This document shows positions 1 to 8,059 of a DNA stretch of 12,810 bases, in pieces; the first letter of the stretch is position 1; each line of letters begins with the position of its first letter. Made by a program: the position numbers and the translations under genes. The stretch is from Coemansia sp. RSA 1804 (taxonomy: Eukaryota; Kickxellomycota; Kickxellomycetes; Kickxellales; Kickxellaceae): assembly GCA_027578815.1 (NCBI GenBank), contig JANBTH010000676.1, positions 1 through 12,810 of the forward strand, read 5' to 3'. The notes under the pieces were generated by a model. The model ran no database searches and was not told the DNA's origin. It saw only the letters and a program-made list of their open reading frames with translations.

Positions 1-164
1 TAGAAAAGAAAGCAGCTGCTAACAAGCAAATAATGCTTACCGGTGTGCGAGGAAACAGTTCCCTTTCGCTGTCGCTTTGGCTCTGGAGAATCAAACTGGT
101 AGAGTTGGCTAGAATATTTGCGCTTGGGGTCCTTTTTTGCGCCCTTTCGCTTTGGAGTGTACAT
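1..164 (-). CDS. 5' end of an unidentified gene, basic N-terminus, runs off the left edge
   Basis: An ATG at 164-162 in a good context (CAAAATGT) opens a frame with no stop to the window edge. The first 41 codons are rich in Lys, Arg and Pro (begins MYTPKRKGAKKDPKRKYSS, later SPEPKRQRKG), which resembles a bipartite nuclear localisation signal. A GTAAGC splice-donor match at 40-35 suggests that exon 1 is 164-41 and the remaining bases are intron; if so it ends in phase 1. The codons up to the donor read like real protein (clean K/R/P/S composition), while those beyond it turn hydrophobic, which favours the intron. The gene is divergent from the FunK1 kinase and shares a region of about 370 bp between the two ATGs. 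The family is not recognised; a nuclear or nucleolar protein is a guess from composition. Confidence 0.5.
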   Translation of the reverse strand, partial: MYTPKRKGAKKDPKRKYSSQLYQFDSPEPKRQRKGTVSSHTGKHYLLVSSCFLF

Positions 165-533
165 TTTGAATGTTTTCAAAAAAAGGGAATACAAGGAACG
201 AGCTAAACGGTTAAAGACAGGAAAAATAAGTTTAGGATAATGCCAAATAAAGTGCGCACGTATTTAATAGAAATAAAAGTAGCTCTCGAGCAAGAGAAGG
301 CGAAAGTGCACAGAAAAACAAGCTTGTTTATTTTTTCACTTCAACTGCCACAAGCATTGTGATTGGTCGAGCTGTGTTTACTTTATCATGCATGTATGTT
401 TACGATATGGTTAATTTACAATTCGCAAGTCGGTTTTACTTTTTTATCTCCCTTCACCCATTCAATTTGTCTATTCCCTTTTTTCTTAATTTTGTACTTT
501 ACACAACCCCTTGTTGTTCTTGCTTGGACGGAA
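165..533. promoter_or_regulatory. divergent promoter and 5' UTR region of the left-edge gene and the FunK1 gene
   Basis: This is the intergenic space between two divergent ATGs (164 on -, 534 on +). It contains an inverted CCAAT box (ATTGG at 362-366). A pyrimidine-rich tract from about 434 to 526 ends just before the kinase ATG, a common feature just upstream of fungal start codons. No clear TATA box was seen. An ATG at 363 is in frame with 534 without a stop, but the residues it would add are hydrophobic and of low complexity, reflecting the CT-rich tract, so I treat this as untranslated. Confidence 0.4.
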
Positions 534-3484
534 ATGCCAAAGCGAAGCCATTCACCAGAGGAAAGCTCACGCCCTCTCACTCGAGCGAGAGCACGACTAG
601 AAAACGGAACAGTCAACATCAACATCAACAACACAGCTGAAGGCGTACTAGACTCTACCGACCAAACACCAAAACAAAATTGCCATCTGTTCAATGAGTC
701 TCATTTAACTCCCGATAAACGACGGCCATCCAATCCAAAGAGCAGAGCACTTTCTAGTGGTAAGTCTAATGCTGGCAGACACTGTAGCCAACACAGTATT
801 GTAGAACAATTGTTACTAATGAAACAGTGTACTTTATACAACTAGGTGATTGCAACGCCGGGGAGACTTCATACCGAGATATGCAGCAGCTCAGTATTGC
901 CGGGTCAGATCAGCCAAAGGACGCGCTCATGAGTACGCCAAGGAAGGTGTGCACAGTGAACTCGGCCTCTTTGGTTACAAAAAACTATGACGGCTCGGAG
1001 ATTCTAGCCGCACGCAAGAAGGAATTTATGATGGTAGACAATTATATGGAGTACGACATTGACGGGATACTCGATCTCGCGGTTCCTGAAGATGAGGGCG
1101 CAAAAAGTGCATCTAGTGCTTTGGTGAATAGCATAGCTGCGCTAGTTGAAAGTCTTTGCACAGAAGAGGACAGCCAGTCCGCTAGTAATAAAGCTGAAAG
1201 CTTGCGAGGAAGAAGGCGTGGCGGCACGAATACAAAAGCTTGCAAACCAAGTAGTGCCAACTCTGCTTCTACTAGATCCGCCAGCATCATTTCAGAGTGG
1301 GTTTTAAAACAACAGCAGCAACACACGTTGCTGCCATCCGCCAAGGGCAAATCAGCAAAGACAAGGCCTACAGGCAATATTGCGGCTCTAACCAGCAGCA
1401 TCGTCGAGTTCAAGAAATGGACAATAGATGGCAATAAACAAACCGAAGAGAGTGCTCTCTACAGACCGATATCTCAGTTCTTTGATTTTGTTGCGAGCTG
1501 CATCAAGCTGTCACAGAATACCCAGCGCACTCTACCAAAGCGTTTGATTGTTCCGTTTGCCAAGTCTGGCAGAAAGTTCGAGGATGGCGATGACAGGTCT
1601 CGCGTTGATATTGTACTTAATCTTGTAGAGGTAGATAGTTACAAGGTTGACACGTCGATTAAATTGCCAGAGACGACAAACAACCAATCGCCCAAGCTTA
1701 TTGATACTTTTGCGCTAGTTGAGGTCAAAACCAGTCAGGACAGCATCGACAACGCCATGCCGCAGCTCTTTCGGTACTCGCGCGGGATATACGAAGAGCA
1801 ATACAACAGGCGGTTTGTGTGGGGCTTGGCTGTCTCGGGAAGCCTTGTGAAGATTGTGTTTTTCCGACCAAACTATGCGCTGGCGTCGCCAGTGATTGAT
1901 TTGGGTCAAACAGATAGCCGCAAGCAGCTGGTGAGCTTACTTGTGAGCTGGTCCTTTTGCGAGTCACATCAGCTCGGATATGATCCGACTATAATTCACC
2001 ATAGAGAAGCTGGCTATTACGAGATTAAGGTCAAGCATGATGGCCAAACGAAAACGTACTATTCTGAAGGCGCTGTCATTGGAGCTGAGCGACTGTTTGG
2101 AAGGCACACGCGATGCTTTGCTGCGTCTGAAGAGCGGCCGGTGCGTGGTGGTCGGGAACATCAGCCGGATCGGTTTATCAAAGGTGCCTGGCCTGAGGCA
2201 ACGAAGGGCGCCGACGCCGACTACCGCGATGAGAGCAGGCACTTGCGGAAAGTTACTGAGAGGCTAGCTATGGCGAAAGCAAAGGGTTCTGAGGATGAAA
2301 TTGACCTTGACGGCATGTATCCCAGATATGATAGCGGCGGCAGAGTTCAGATCAGACGGTTAGATGCTGGCGGCAAATGCCTAGCTGTTGAAGACACCAG
2401 CAAATCGATACTATCCAACAGAATCAGCAACGAGCTTGACCGTCGCCACACTGACAAAATGACTGCTCTGCGTAGCGCGGAGGATGAATCTACAGATGAT
2501 AATACTACTCAAAGCCGTGAGATTGTCAGGTTCCCTCTCCGCGTTCACAAGAGAATTTGTATGATAGGAATTGGTCGGCCCTTAAAGTATATCAGGAACT
2601 GTCTGGAGCTTATTTGCGTACTGGCGGACGTTATGGAATGCCACGATGCCATATACAAGCACTGCAATATTTTGCATCGTGACATGTCTACTAACAACAT
2701 CCTATTCACGGGTAGTGGCAGCAGCATCAAAGGCATGCTCATCGATTTCGATCATGCAATTTGCTATGACGACGTGGATTCAATGCGCAATTTTGAACGA
2801 TCTGGAACGCTGCCCTACATGAGCATAATGAACCTTGAGCGCGGTAATGCTGATTATTCTCTGCTGGACGAGTGGGAATCCCTCATTTACATTATGTGTT
2901 GGACTGGATCCTACGACTGGCGAGCAAGGAGACTTGTTAAGGAGCAGAAACCAGCCAATCCAGAGCGCAAAATCCCGACAAATGCAGTCAAACATAGGTC
3001 AGCCTCGCGTCAACGAACTGCGATTAGATTGAATGGGTACTGCACAATCAGGTCTGATAAACCGACAAAAAGAGTTGCTAACTGGTGTCAGGGCGACGTA
3101 TCTAAATGTGCGGATCAGAAGCGAGCAGATCTCCACACTTACCTATCATTCGACGTCATAACCGACGACTTTGACATGAATATACCCTATATCAAGGGTC
3201 TAATCCACGTTGTGCATAATCTGCGAAAGATTCTAATAGACGACCCAGAAGAGGTTAAACAACAAGGTGCATTACTCAAATACTCAGAATCTGAAAGGCA
3301 CAGTTGGGAGCTTGACTGGGATGATGTATCTAGAAAACCAGCCAAGGTTGACCCATTTAAGGAGCGCGCAAAGGTAGCCGATGTGATAGCAAAGAAGCTT
3401 CTCCAAGTCATGAAGGTTGCGAGAGGAAATGCGCAAAAACTGTTGATAAGAGACGAACAAAAGGATCTTGCTTCTGATATGTAG
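534..3484 (+). CDS. FunK1 fungal-type protein kinase, two exons (534-759, 846-3484)
   Basis: Predicted Ser/Thr-type kinase of the fungal-specific FunK1 family, about 954 residues in the spliced model. The start at 534 (MPKRSHSPEESS) is preferred over the ATG at 827, which lies inside the predicted intron. An N-terminal FunK1 region (about residues 270-460) shows SALYRPISQFFDFV, VDIVLNLVEV, FALVEVKTSQDS, RFVWGLAVSGSLVKI and SWSFCESHQLGYDPTI. The kinase core follows: FGRHTRCFAASEERP, a likely ATP-binding Lys in FIKGAWPE (about K521), helix-C Glu in DESRHL (about E538), catalytic HRDMSTNN (686-693; Asp688, Asn693), DFD in place of DFG (709-711), then GTLPYMSI and LLDEWESL in the activation/APE region. 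The full catalytic set is present, so it is probably active. A basic stretch of about 50 residues after the WESL motif seems longer than usual for the family. Residues before the core are low complexity, with a short Gln run. Substrate and role are unknown. FunK1 genes are often multicopy and fast-evolving. Confidence 0.88.
760..845 (+). other. spliceosomal intron in the FunK1 gene
   Basis: The donor is GTAAGT at 760-765, the branch site is a perfect TACTAAT at 814-820, and the acceptor is CTAG at 842-845, 25-26 nt after the branch A. Removing these 86 nt joins codon phase 1 of exon 1 (one base, G759) to GT at 846 and gives an uninterrupted frame into the long kinase exon. A second acceptor, CAG at 825-827, is in the same phase and would add six residues, but it is only about 8 nt from the branch point, which is short. 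Confidence 0.75.
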
Positions 3485-4051
3485 CTGCGGCAGACCATAG
3501 TTCAGATGTTTAGTGGTGTCATTGGGAATGCAAAAGGCGGACGATCACTAATTAACAGCGCATCACTAACATCCAGCAGAATCCATATTGATGTCAATTT
3601 TATACAAAGTGCATAGGCTTTTAGAACGATGTGAGAGATTTTTAATGAGTTACCAGACCGTGGAAATGAAGCAGTGTTTGTTAAACAGTTTCTGGTTGTT
3701 TTTTCAGATTTGAATATCAGTTTTATTTAAAGTCGCTTATGCTCTGTTATAGTCAATCTAAGACCAGCAGCACGCCCAACTACTTTTATTTTGTCTGTAT
3801 GCAATGTCTCTGCGGTGCTTTCCGTATTTATTTAATGCTGTAAGGAAATAACTGTTAACATTCTATATTACACGACAATGACATTGTTTTAATGGATAAT
3901 GTGCGTTTTGACGTTGTTCTTTATTCCAATTGTAGGGCAGTCATAGCTACTAACAAACAAACAAATGGTAAAAGTCTATGATAGAACCAGGAGAAAAGAG
4001 AGAAAAACCAGGCAAAAGAAAAGTAAAAAAGAAGAGAATGCAAATAGCATT
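3485..4051. other. 3' flank of FunK1 gene, no gene seen
   Basis: AT-rich sequence with T-rich runs and no open frame of note on either strand. No canonical AATAAA lies close after the kinase stop at 3482-3484; the first clear one in this orientation is inside the LTR copy that begins at 4052. The kinase poly(A) site is therefore not located. Confidence 0.5.
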
Positions 4052-4319
4052 TGTTTCAGTAGGTTTTCAAATAGAATAAAATAGTTGTTATTTACTATGA
4101 AGAAATCCTTCAAACTATCATGCTAGAGAAGCCGTTGCTTTTATACTTTGGCGTCTGTTATCTGGTATGTCTCAAACATTTATATCATTCTTGTTAGGAG
4201 TGATAAATGTTGAGCATTGATCGCAGATTCTTTCCTCATGTAGTCTGTGACATTTAATCTCCTGAGCTGATTAGCATTGAACGCTGATTTCGGGTCTTCA
4301 CTTATTGCTCTAAGCAACA
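4052..4319 (-). mobile_element. solo LTR, family 1 copy A (268 bp), with target-site duplication
   Basis: In minus orientation it starts TGTTGCTTAGAGC and ends CTACTGAAACA, the TG...CA termini of LTR retrotransposons. A TATAAAAG box lies at 4145-4138 about 90 bp before the 3' end, as expected for U3/R. In minus orientation the flanks read AATG before (4323-4320) and AATG after (4051-4048), a 4-bp target-site duplication (AAATG if 5 bp are counted). It aligns over its whole length with the copies at 5026, 5814 and 12464, by eye about 80% to the 5026 copy. No internal coding region or second LTR in direct orientation is present, so it is a solo LTR. It could also be a non-coding element that mimics an LTR. 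Confidence 0.75.
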
Positions 4320-5025
4320 CATTTCTGTGCTTTTGTAATTTTGAAATTATTATTTTTTACAAAAATAAAGTGTTCAGTGGTTTGGACAGGTAGATATATA
4401 AAAAATATGGATTCTAAGGGATTTCACAAGTTTCTCGCAATATTACCTGTCCAACAGACAAGTAGTATGCTCAATATAATTATTTATAATAATTTTAATG
4501 ATCTAATTAATCTGCGCCAGTCACATTTATTTTATATTCTAATATGTGTTATTAAATAACTGCCGCATTCCAAAGAATAAATTTTTGGCTTTCCAACATT
4601 TTCTATTTAGTTATTGAAATGGCTATAAAAGTGCAAAAAAAATTTTATATCAGCATTTCTAGAGCAATCGGCCTGCACAGAACTCAAACTTAGAACGCAT
4701 CACTTTTAGAGCGTGGATTTCTTAAAGATGCAGCATAGTAATGCTGCAGACCACTTACAGACTAAAAGCAATGGCGTGGGTATATGAATATCTTTTTTAT
4801 GTAGAATGTCTGGATGATTTTGCTGTTTACATATCTATGCTTGTTGAAAAGCGTTGCTTGGTTAAATGCAATATAAACTCACATTGGTAGATAGGAAAAA
4901 TAGCAAATGTTGACAAAAAAAGTAAGATATAGCAGGCGGGGAGGTTAGCAAATCTAGTTGATAAATACTGGCATTGCAACTAGTTGGACTCTAAAACAAT
5001 ATTTAAGGCTTATCAGTAAAATATA
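4320..5025. other. AT-rich spacer between LTR copies, no gene seen
   Basis: No coding region is supported; the open frame at 4341-4559 is AT-rich, of low complexity and has no recognisable motif. The only structure seen is the fold-back at 4382-4454 listed separately. Confidence 0.5.
4382..4454. repeat. small fold-back (MITE-like) inverted repeat
   Basis: TTGGACAGGTA at 4382-4392 is repeated exactly in inverse at 4444-4454 (TACCTGTCCAA), with 51 nt between. The match continues inward for about four more bases if one gap is allowed. It could be a tiny MITE or a leftover of a DNA transposon. No clear target-site duplication was found and the family is unknown. Confidence 0.4.
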
Positions 5026-5755
5026 TGCTGCTTAGAGCAATAAGTGGAGATCTGAGATCAGCGTCCGATGCCAATCAGCTCTGGGAATTAAATGTCTCAG
5101 ATTACATGAAGAAAGAACCTGCAATCAATGCTCAACATTTATTACTCCTAAAAGGATGATATAAATGTTTAAGACATACCGGATAACAAATGCCAAGGTA
5201 TAAAAGCAATGGCTTATCCGGTATGATAGTGTTGCACCCGTGGATCAAGGGGAACCCACGGGGTCTAATGACGGGAGGCGTAGAGAACCACATCTACGTC
5301 CGTGCACTGATCAGATCACTGACCCGTGCCGGATCAATCACCCACACGCGCACATCATTTCAACTATTGATGTTTTTGCTTGCCAATGATGAGATCGGCC
5401 GATACAAAGACATATTACAAAGAATCGCAAACACGCTACGATGCAACATTTGGTGTTCGCGATTGCACCATCGTTTCTGGATATATGTTGACATGTACCG
5501 CTCACGTTACACAAGATATTACATTAGTTTTATTAGTTAGAAATGTTAGTTATAAAAGGTAAGGAAAATGCCGCCTACAATGGTGGAGTGTTTTCCTTAT
5601 CAAAATATCTTCTTCCCCTTTTCTTATTTAATAATATACATTTATATATTAATATCTTACGTGGCATACACTCGCCACGCGCAACAATAGTTTGAGAGGA
5701 TTTTTCATAGTTAATAACAGCTATTTATTATTCTACTTGAAATTCTTTTGAAACA
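5026..5755 (+). mobile_element. solo LTR, family 1 copy B, split by a nested LTR
   Basis: The left part (5026-5229) starts TGCTGCTTAGAGC and carries TATAAAAG at 5199-5206. The right part (5687-5755) starts ATAGTTTGAGAGGAT and ends TTTTGAAACA. Joined without the inserted 5230-5686 and one ATAG duplicate, the two parts make about 269 bp, the same length as copies A (268) and D (271), and align with them end to end. The left flank is TATA (5022-5025), but no TATA follows the right end directly; it is found instead after copy C (6048-6051). See the composite described in the findings. Confidence 0.72.
5230..5686 (+). mobile_element. nested solo LTR, family 2 (457 bp), inserted in copy B
   Basis: It begins TGTTGCACCCGTGG and ends CCACGCGCAACA, so it has TG...CA termini and an imperfect inverted end of about 12 bp. 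It is flanked by ATAG on both sides (5226-5229 and 5687-5690), a 4-bp target-site duplication. Removing it plus one ATAG restores family 1 copy B exactly. A TATAAAAGG box at 5551-5559 lies about 130 bp before the 3' end and sets the + orientation. Its first half has higher GC than its surroundings and several short hairpins (CCCGTGG/CCACGGG at about 5237-5262, CGTAGA/TCTACG at about 5279-5298). The open frame at 5190-5540 spans the junction of the two elements and is not a gene. Confidence 0.72.
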
Positions 5756-5813
5756 GATTTCCTCATAGTAAATAACAGCCATTTTTATTCTATTTGAAAA
5801 CCTTTGAAACATA
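5756..5813 (+). repeat. extra 3' tail of a family 1 LTR, tandem to copy B
   Basis: From 5756 to 5811 the last 56 bp or so of the LTR are repeated in the same direction as copy B (TTCCTCATAGTAAATAACA ... CCTTTGAAACA). They are followed by TA and then by copy C in the opposite direction. The first 20 bases (5758-5777) pair with 5814-5833 (18 of 20) around a 36-nt loop, giving a hairpin at the junction. Confidence 0.6.
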
Positions 5814-6047
5814 TGTTATTTACTATAAAGAAACCTATTAACCTGCTATTCGGGACAAGCCGCCGCTTTTATAGCTTGGCATTTATCGTCCTGTATAGCT
5901 CAAACATCTGTATCATCCTTTTTAGAAATGATAAATGTCACGTATCAATCTCAGGTTATTACTTCTTGTCGTTTATAACATTTAATCCTCAGAGCTGATT
6001 AATATCAGATGCTGATCTCAGATTCTCACATATTGCTCTGAGCAACC
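5814..6047 (-). mobile_element. family 1 LTR copy C, inverted, lacking its 3' tail
   Basis: In minus orientation it starts GGTTGCTCAGAGC (the terminal TG is changed to GG) and runs through TATAAAAG (5873-5866) to TAGTAAATAACA at 5814. It lacks the last 35 bp or so found in copies A, B and D, and in their place is an inverted tail (5756-5811). It is flanked outside by TATA (6048-6051), matching the TATA before copy B. Confidence 0.68.
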
Positions 6048-6084
6048 TATACTTGTTTTGATAAAAGAATTAAAATAAGTGCAA

Positions 6085-6120
6085 AATATTAATAATTGTT
6101 TAATATTAACAATAATTGTT
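6085..6120. repeat. two-copy tandem repeat of about 18-19 bp
   Basis: AATATTAATAATTGTTT is followed directly by AATATTAACAATAATTGTTT, differing by a short insertion. It is a simple AT-rich duplication with no function inferred. Confidence 0.5.
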
Positions 6121-6819
6121 TTACTGTACCAAAACAAACACAAGAACTACTGCAGAAAAATTTTATACTGTCAACATAAAATTGGTTAGGCATATTACAA
6201 ATTGTAGGCGGCCTGGTTATCGCTATTAACTTAAATTTAAATTTATTTTAAGTCTTTTGCTAATAAAATAAGATAAAGAAGATGCTGTTTTAATAAACTG
6301 ACAAGCAGACTAGGTGTAGCTAGGTGTTTGATTTTACTTCAAAAGCTATTCAATATAATTATTAAACTTTAAAATGTATTAGAAAGCTAAAGAATCCAAA
6401 CCCAGGCTCCTTCTGTCTAAAAATTAATTTCACGGCATTCATATTTTCTGGTATATTTTTATTTTTATTTATCTATGGTAGTTAATAATTAAATTAATAA
6501 TTCATTGAAGGGGTTTCTCAGAAAAATGTAGCCCCATACTTGGCTATCTGCATTTTTAAGCACAACTACGTATAGCATTATAAAAATAAACAGTATAATA
6601 TTTAACATAGCAAAATGAGAGAGTAGAAATATATTAGAAAAACAAAAAGATATCTTATAATGGCCATGGCGTTCATAGTGTTCTAATATAATCTTTTCAG
6701 GCTATGCGCTGCTGGAGGCTTAAGCCTTGTGTTTATTTAGAGGCTCATCTTTGCATACCAATAGGGCAGACCTACTCAACACAATTCCCAAAGCAGTTGG
6801 CTTTAGGAGAATTATTATC

Positions 6820-6825
6820 TTTATT
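6820..6825 (-). terminator. candidate poly(A) signal AATAAA of the 6835-7552 nuclease gene
   Basis: TTTATT on the + strand reads AATAAA on the - strand, about 10 nt after the stop of the nuclease pseudogene. The position is a little close to the stop, and AT-rich DNA gives many such matches. Confidence 0.3.
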
Positions 6826-6834
6826 GCCTGTGTT

Positions 6835-7552
6835 TTATGTAAGATCGTGACTTGGCAAGAGAGAGTCATTTGTGTCAGAGACTATTTTGTTACAAACACT
6901 GTTAATCCATCTTCCATTTCCGTCTGTAAAAATACAGACATGTTTGTCTAAACCATGTCCTGGACAAGTTTGAGCAGAGCCACGAACACAGCGGTGCATG
7001 TCTTTGTTTTCCTTGTCACTTACTATTGCAATACTATGGTGTGGGTTACAGCATTGTTGAAGATTATTCCAGCAAAGATGTGCTGTTTGTTTATTGTGGT
7101 CTCTGCCAGCCATTTCTGCCACAAGGTGAGGATTGGCTAAAACTGTAACAACCTTATAAACTTTGCAGCGATATGTTTTAGTTGATGTTGAGAACAAGCA
7201 GAGGCCTTGATTTCCCTTTCGACATAAGCCAACTGGTGTGATTTTCATAGTGGGGTACCCTGATTTGTCTGGTGACATATTGCTTAACCAACAGTCATTT
7301 TTTTGGATAGTTTGTAATACTCTTAGCAATACGAACACATGTGTTAGTCCATGTTGTACTGTCCCATCTATAGATATCAGTTAGGTTGGTATCTTCTGGG
7401 TTAATGAGGAGATAACCTTCAAGTAGTTCTATTAATGAACGCAGCACATACAATTGATTGAAACTAAGACTAGTAATGTCTTTTGAAAGATATTTTAGTA
7501 CAGGATTATCATTATCTGACAGCCCACTTGTTGATAAAACTATAAATGCCAT
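6835..7552 (-). pseudogene. His-Cys box (I-PpoI-like) homing endonuclease, one frameshift
   Basis: Two overlapping minus frames (7552-7295 and 7338-6835) make one protein of about 238 residues if the A7 run at 7304-7298 is read with one A fewer. After the junction come NDCWLS and SGYP (the C...G[YF] segment of the family), then TAHLC with the likely catalytic His (codon 7080-7078), CCNPHH, DKEN with the metal-binding Asn (codon 7008-7006), and zinc-ligand cysteines in HRCVRG, TCPGHG and KHVC. In I-PpoI the His activates water and the Asn holds the metal ion, while two zinc sites hold the fold. The N-terminal 80 residues are AT-rich coded and not recognised. No flanking group I intron or rDNA was seen. 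The frameshift may be a true lesion, a slippage site or a sequencing error in a homopolymer. It differs strongly in sequence from the other two copies. Confidence 0.72.
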
Positions 7553-8059
7553 ATTGTTGTTTGAGTAAATAAAATAAAATCGTGTGATGATGGGTTACAG
7601 TTTAGACAGCTTATTTCGCATGGTTTTTCTTATATAAAGAGAAGTGAGAGAGAGAGGGAATATATTTAATGATGGAAAAGACAGCCTGACTTGAAAATTA
7701 AACAGAAGTCTGTAGAACCATAAGAAAAAAAGCCTGCCAATTGCCCTTCGTGGATGCTATCATCTGACCAATCATCCTGCTGCCCAAGCAGGATGGGAAA
7801 TAATCACTTTTAATGTCGAGCCTAGGTCCGAAAAGAGCAACTTGGAGTTATTAATATAATTTTTATATAACCAAAAGGCTAAATTATTATACAACCATAA
7901 ACCTTCTTATAAAAATTTTTCTAAAGTTTTTCTTTAAAAACTAACAAGTACACGCAGACAAAAAAGCTTGATGCAGTATTGTCAATAAGCTGAGCACTTT
8001 AATATTATTAAATATATACCTAAATTTAACTAACCTCAAAGTCTTTACCATTTGAATCT
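7553..8059. other. spacer between two nuclease genes, with a short coding-like stretch
   Basis: This contains the upstream regions of both the minus gene at 7552 and the plus gene at 8060. The stretch 7716-7859 (+) is open between stops and reads like protein (RGCYHLTNHPAAQAGW, then FNVEPRSEKSNLE) but has no ATG; it may be an exon or gene fragment. Inside it is a perfect 9-bp hairpin, CATCCTGCT/AGCAGGATG, at 7773-7795 with a 5-nt loop. A GA-rich run lies at about 7640-7660. The remainder is AT-rich. Confidence 0.4.
7773..7795. repeat. perfect 9-bp hairpin, 5-nt loop
   Basis: CATCCTGCT (7773-7781), loop GCCCA, AGCAGGATG (7787-7795). It is unusually GC-balanced for this AT-rich region. It lies within a coding-like open stretch, so the pairing may be incidental. 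No T-run follows that would mark a Pol III terminator. Confidence 0.45.

Larger units (their letters stand above)
6052..6834. other. AT-rich intergenic DNA, no gene seen
   Basis: Very AT-rich with short simple repeats and no supported open frame. It includes a tandem pair (6085-6120) and a near-palindrome at about 6230-6254 (ACTTAAATTT...TTTTAAGT). The part near 6700-6834 is the 3' flank of the nuclease pseudogene to its right. Confidence 0.5.

Noticed and set aside
416..694. Minus-strand open frame of 92 codons opposite the first kinase exon
   Set aside because: It is a shadow of exon 1 and the CT-rich tract. It has no motif and overlaps a better supported coding exon.
827..845. ATG 827 as start of the kinase protein
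   Set aside because: It falls between a strong branch site and the acceptor of a well-formed intron, and an in-phase upstream exon with protein-like sequence is present.
1042..3498. Several minus- and plus-strand open frames inside the kinase exon
   Set aside because: They are frame shadows of the FunK1 coding sequence, which has motifs along its whole length.
5190..5540. 116-codon open frame on the plus strand
   Set aside because: It crosses from the family 1 LTR into the nested family 2 LTR, includes no known motif and is explained by the higher GC of the nested element.
5026..6047. A complete LTR retrotransposon bounded by copies B and C
   Set aside because: The two copies are inverted, not direct, and there is no gag-pol between them, only a nested LTR.
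6727..7140. Plus-strand open frames over the left nuclease gene
   Set aside because: The minus strand has the His-Cys box here; the plus frames are shadows.
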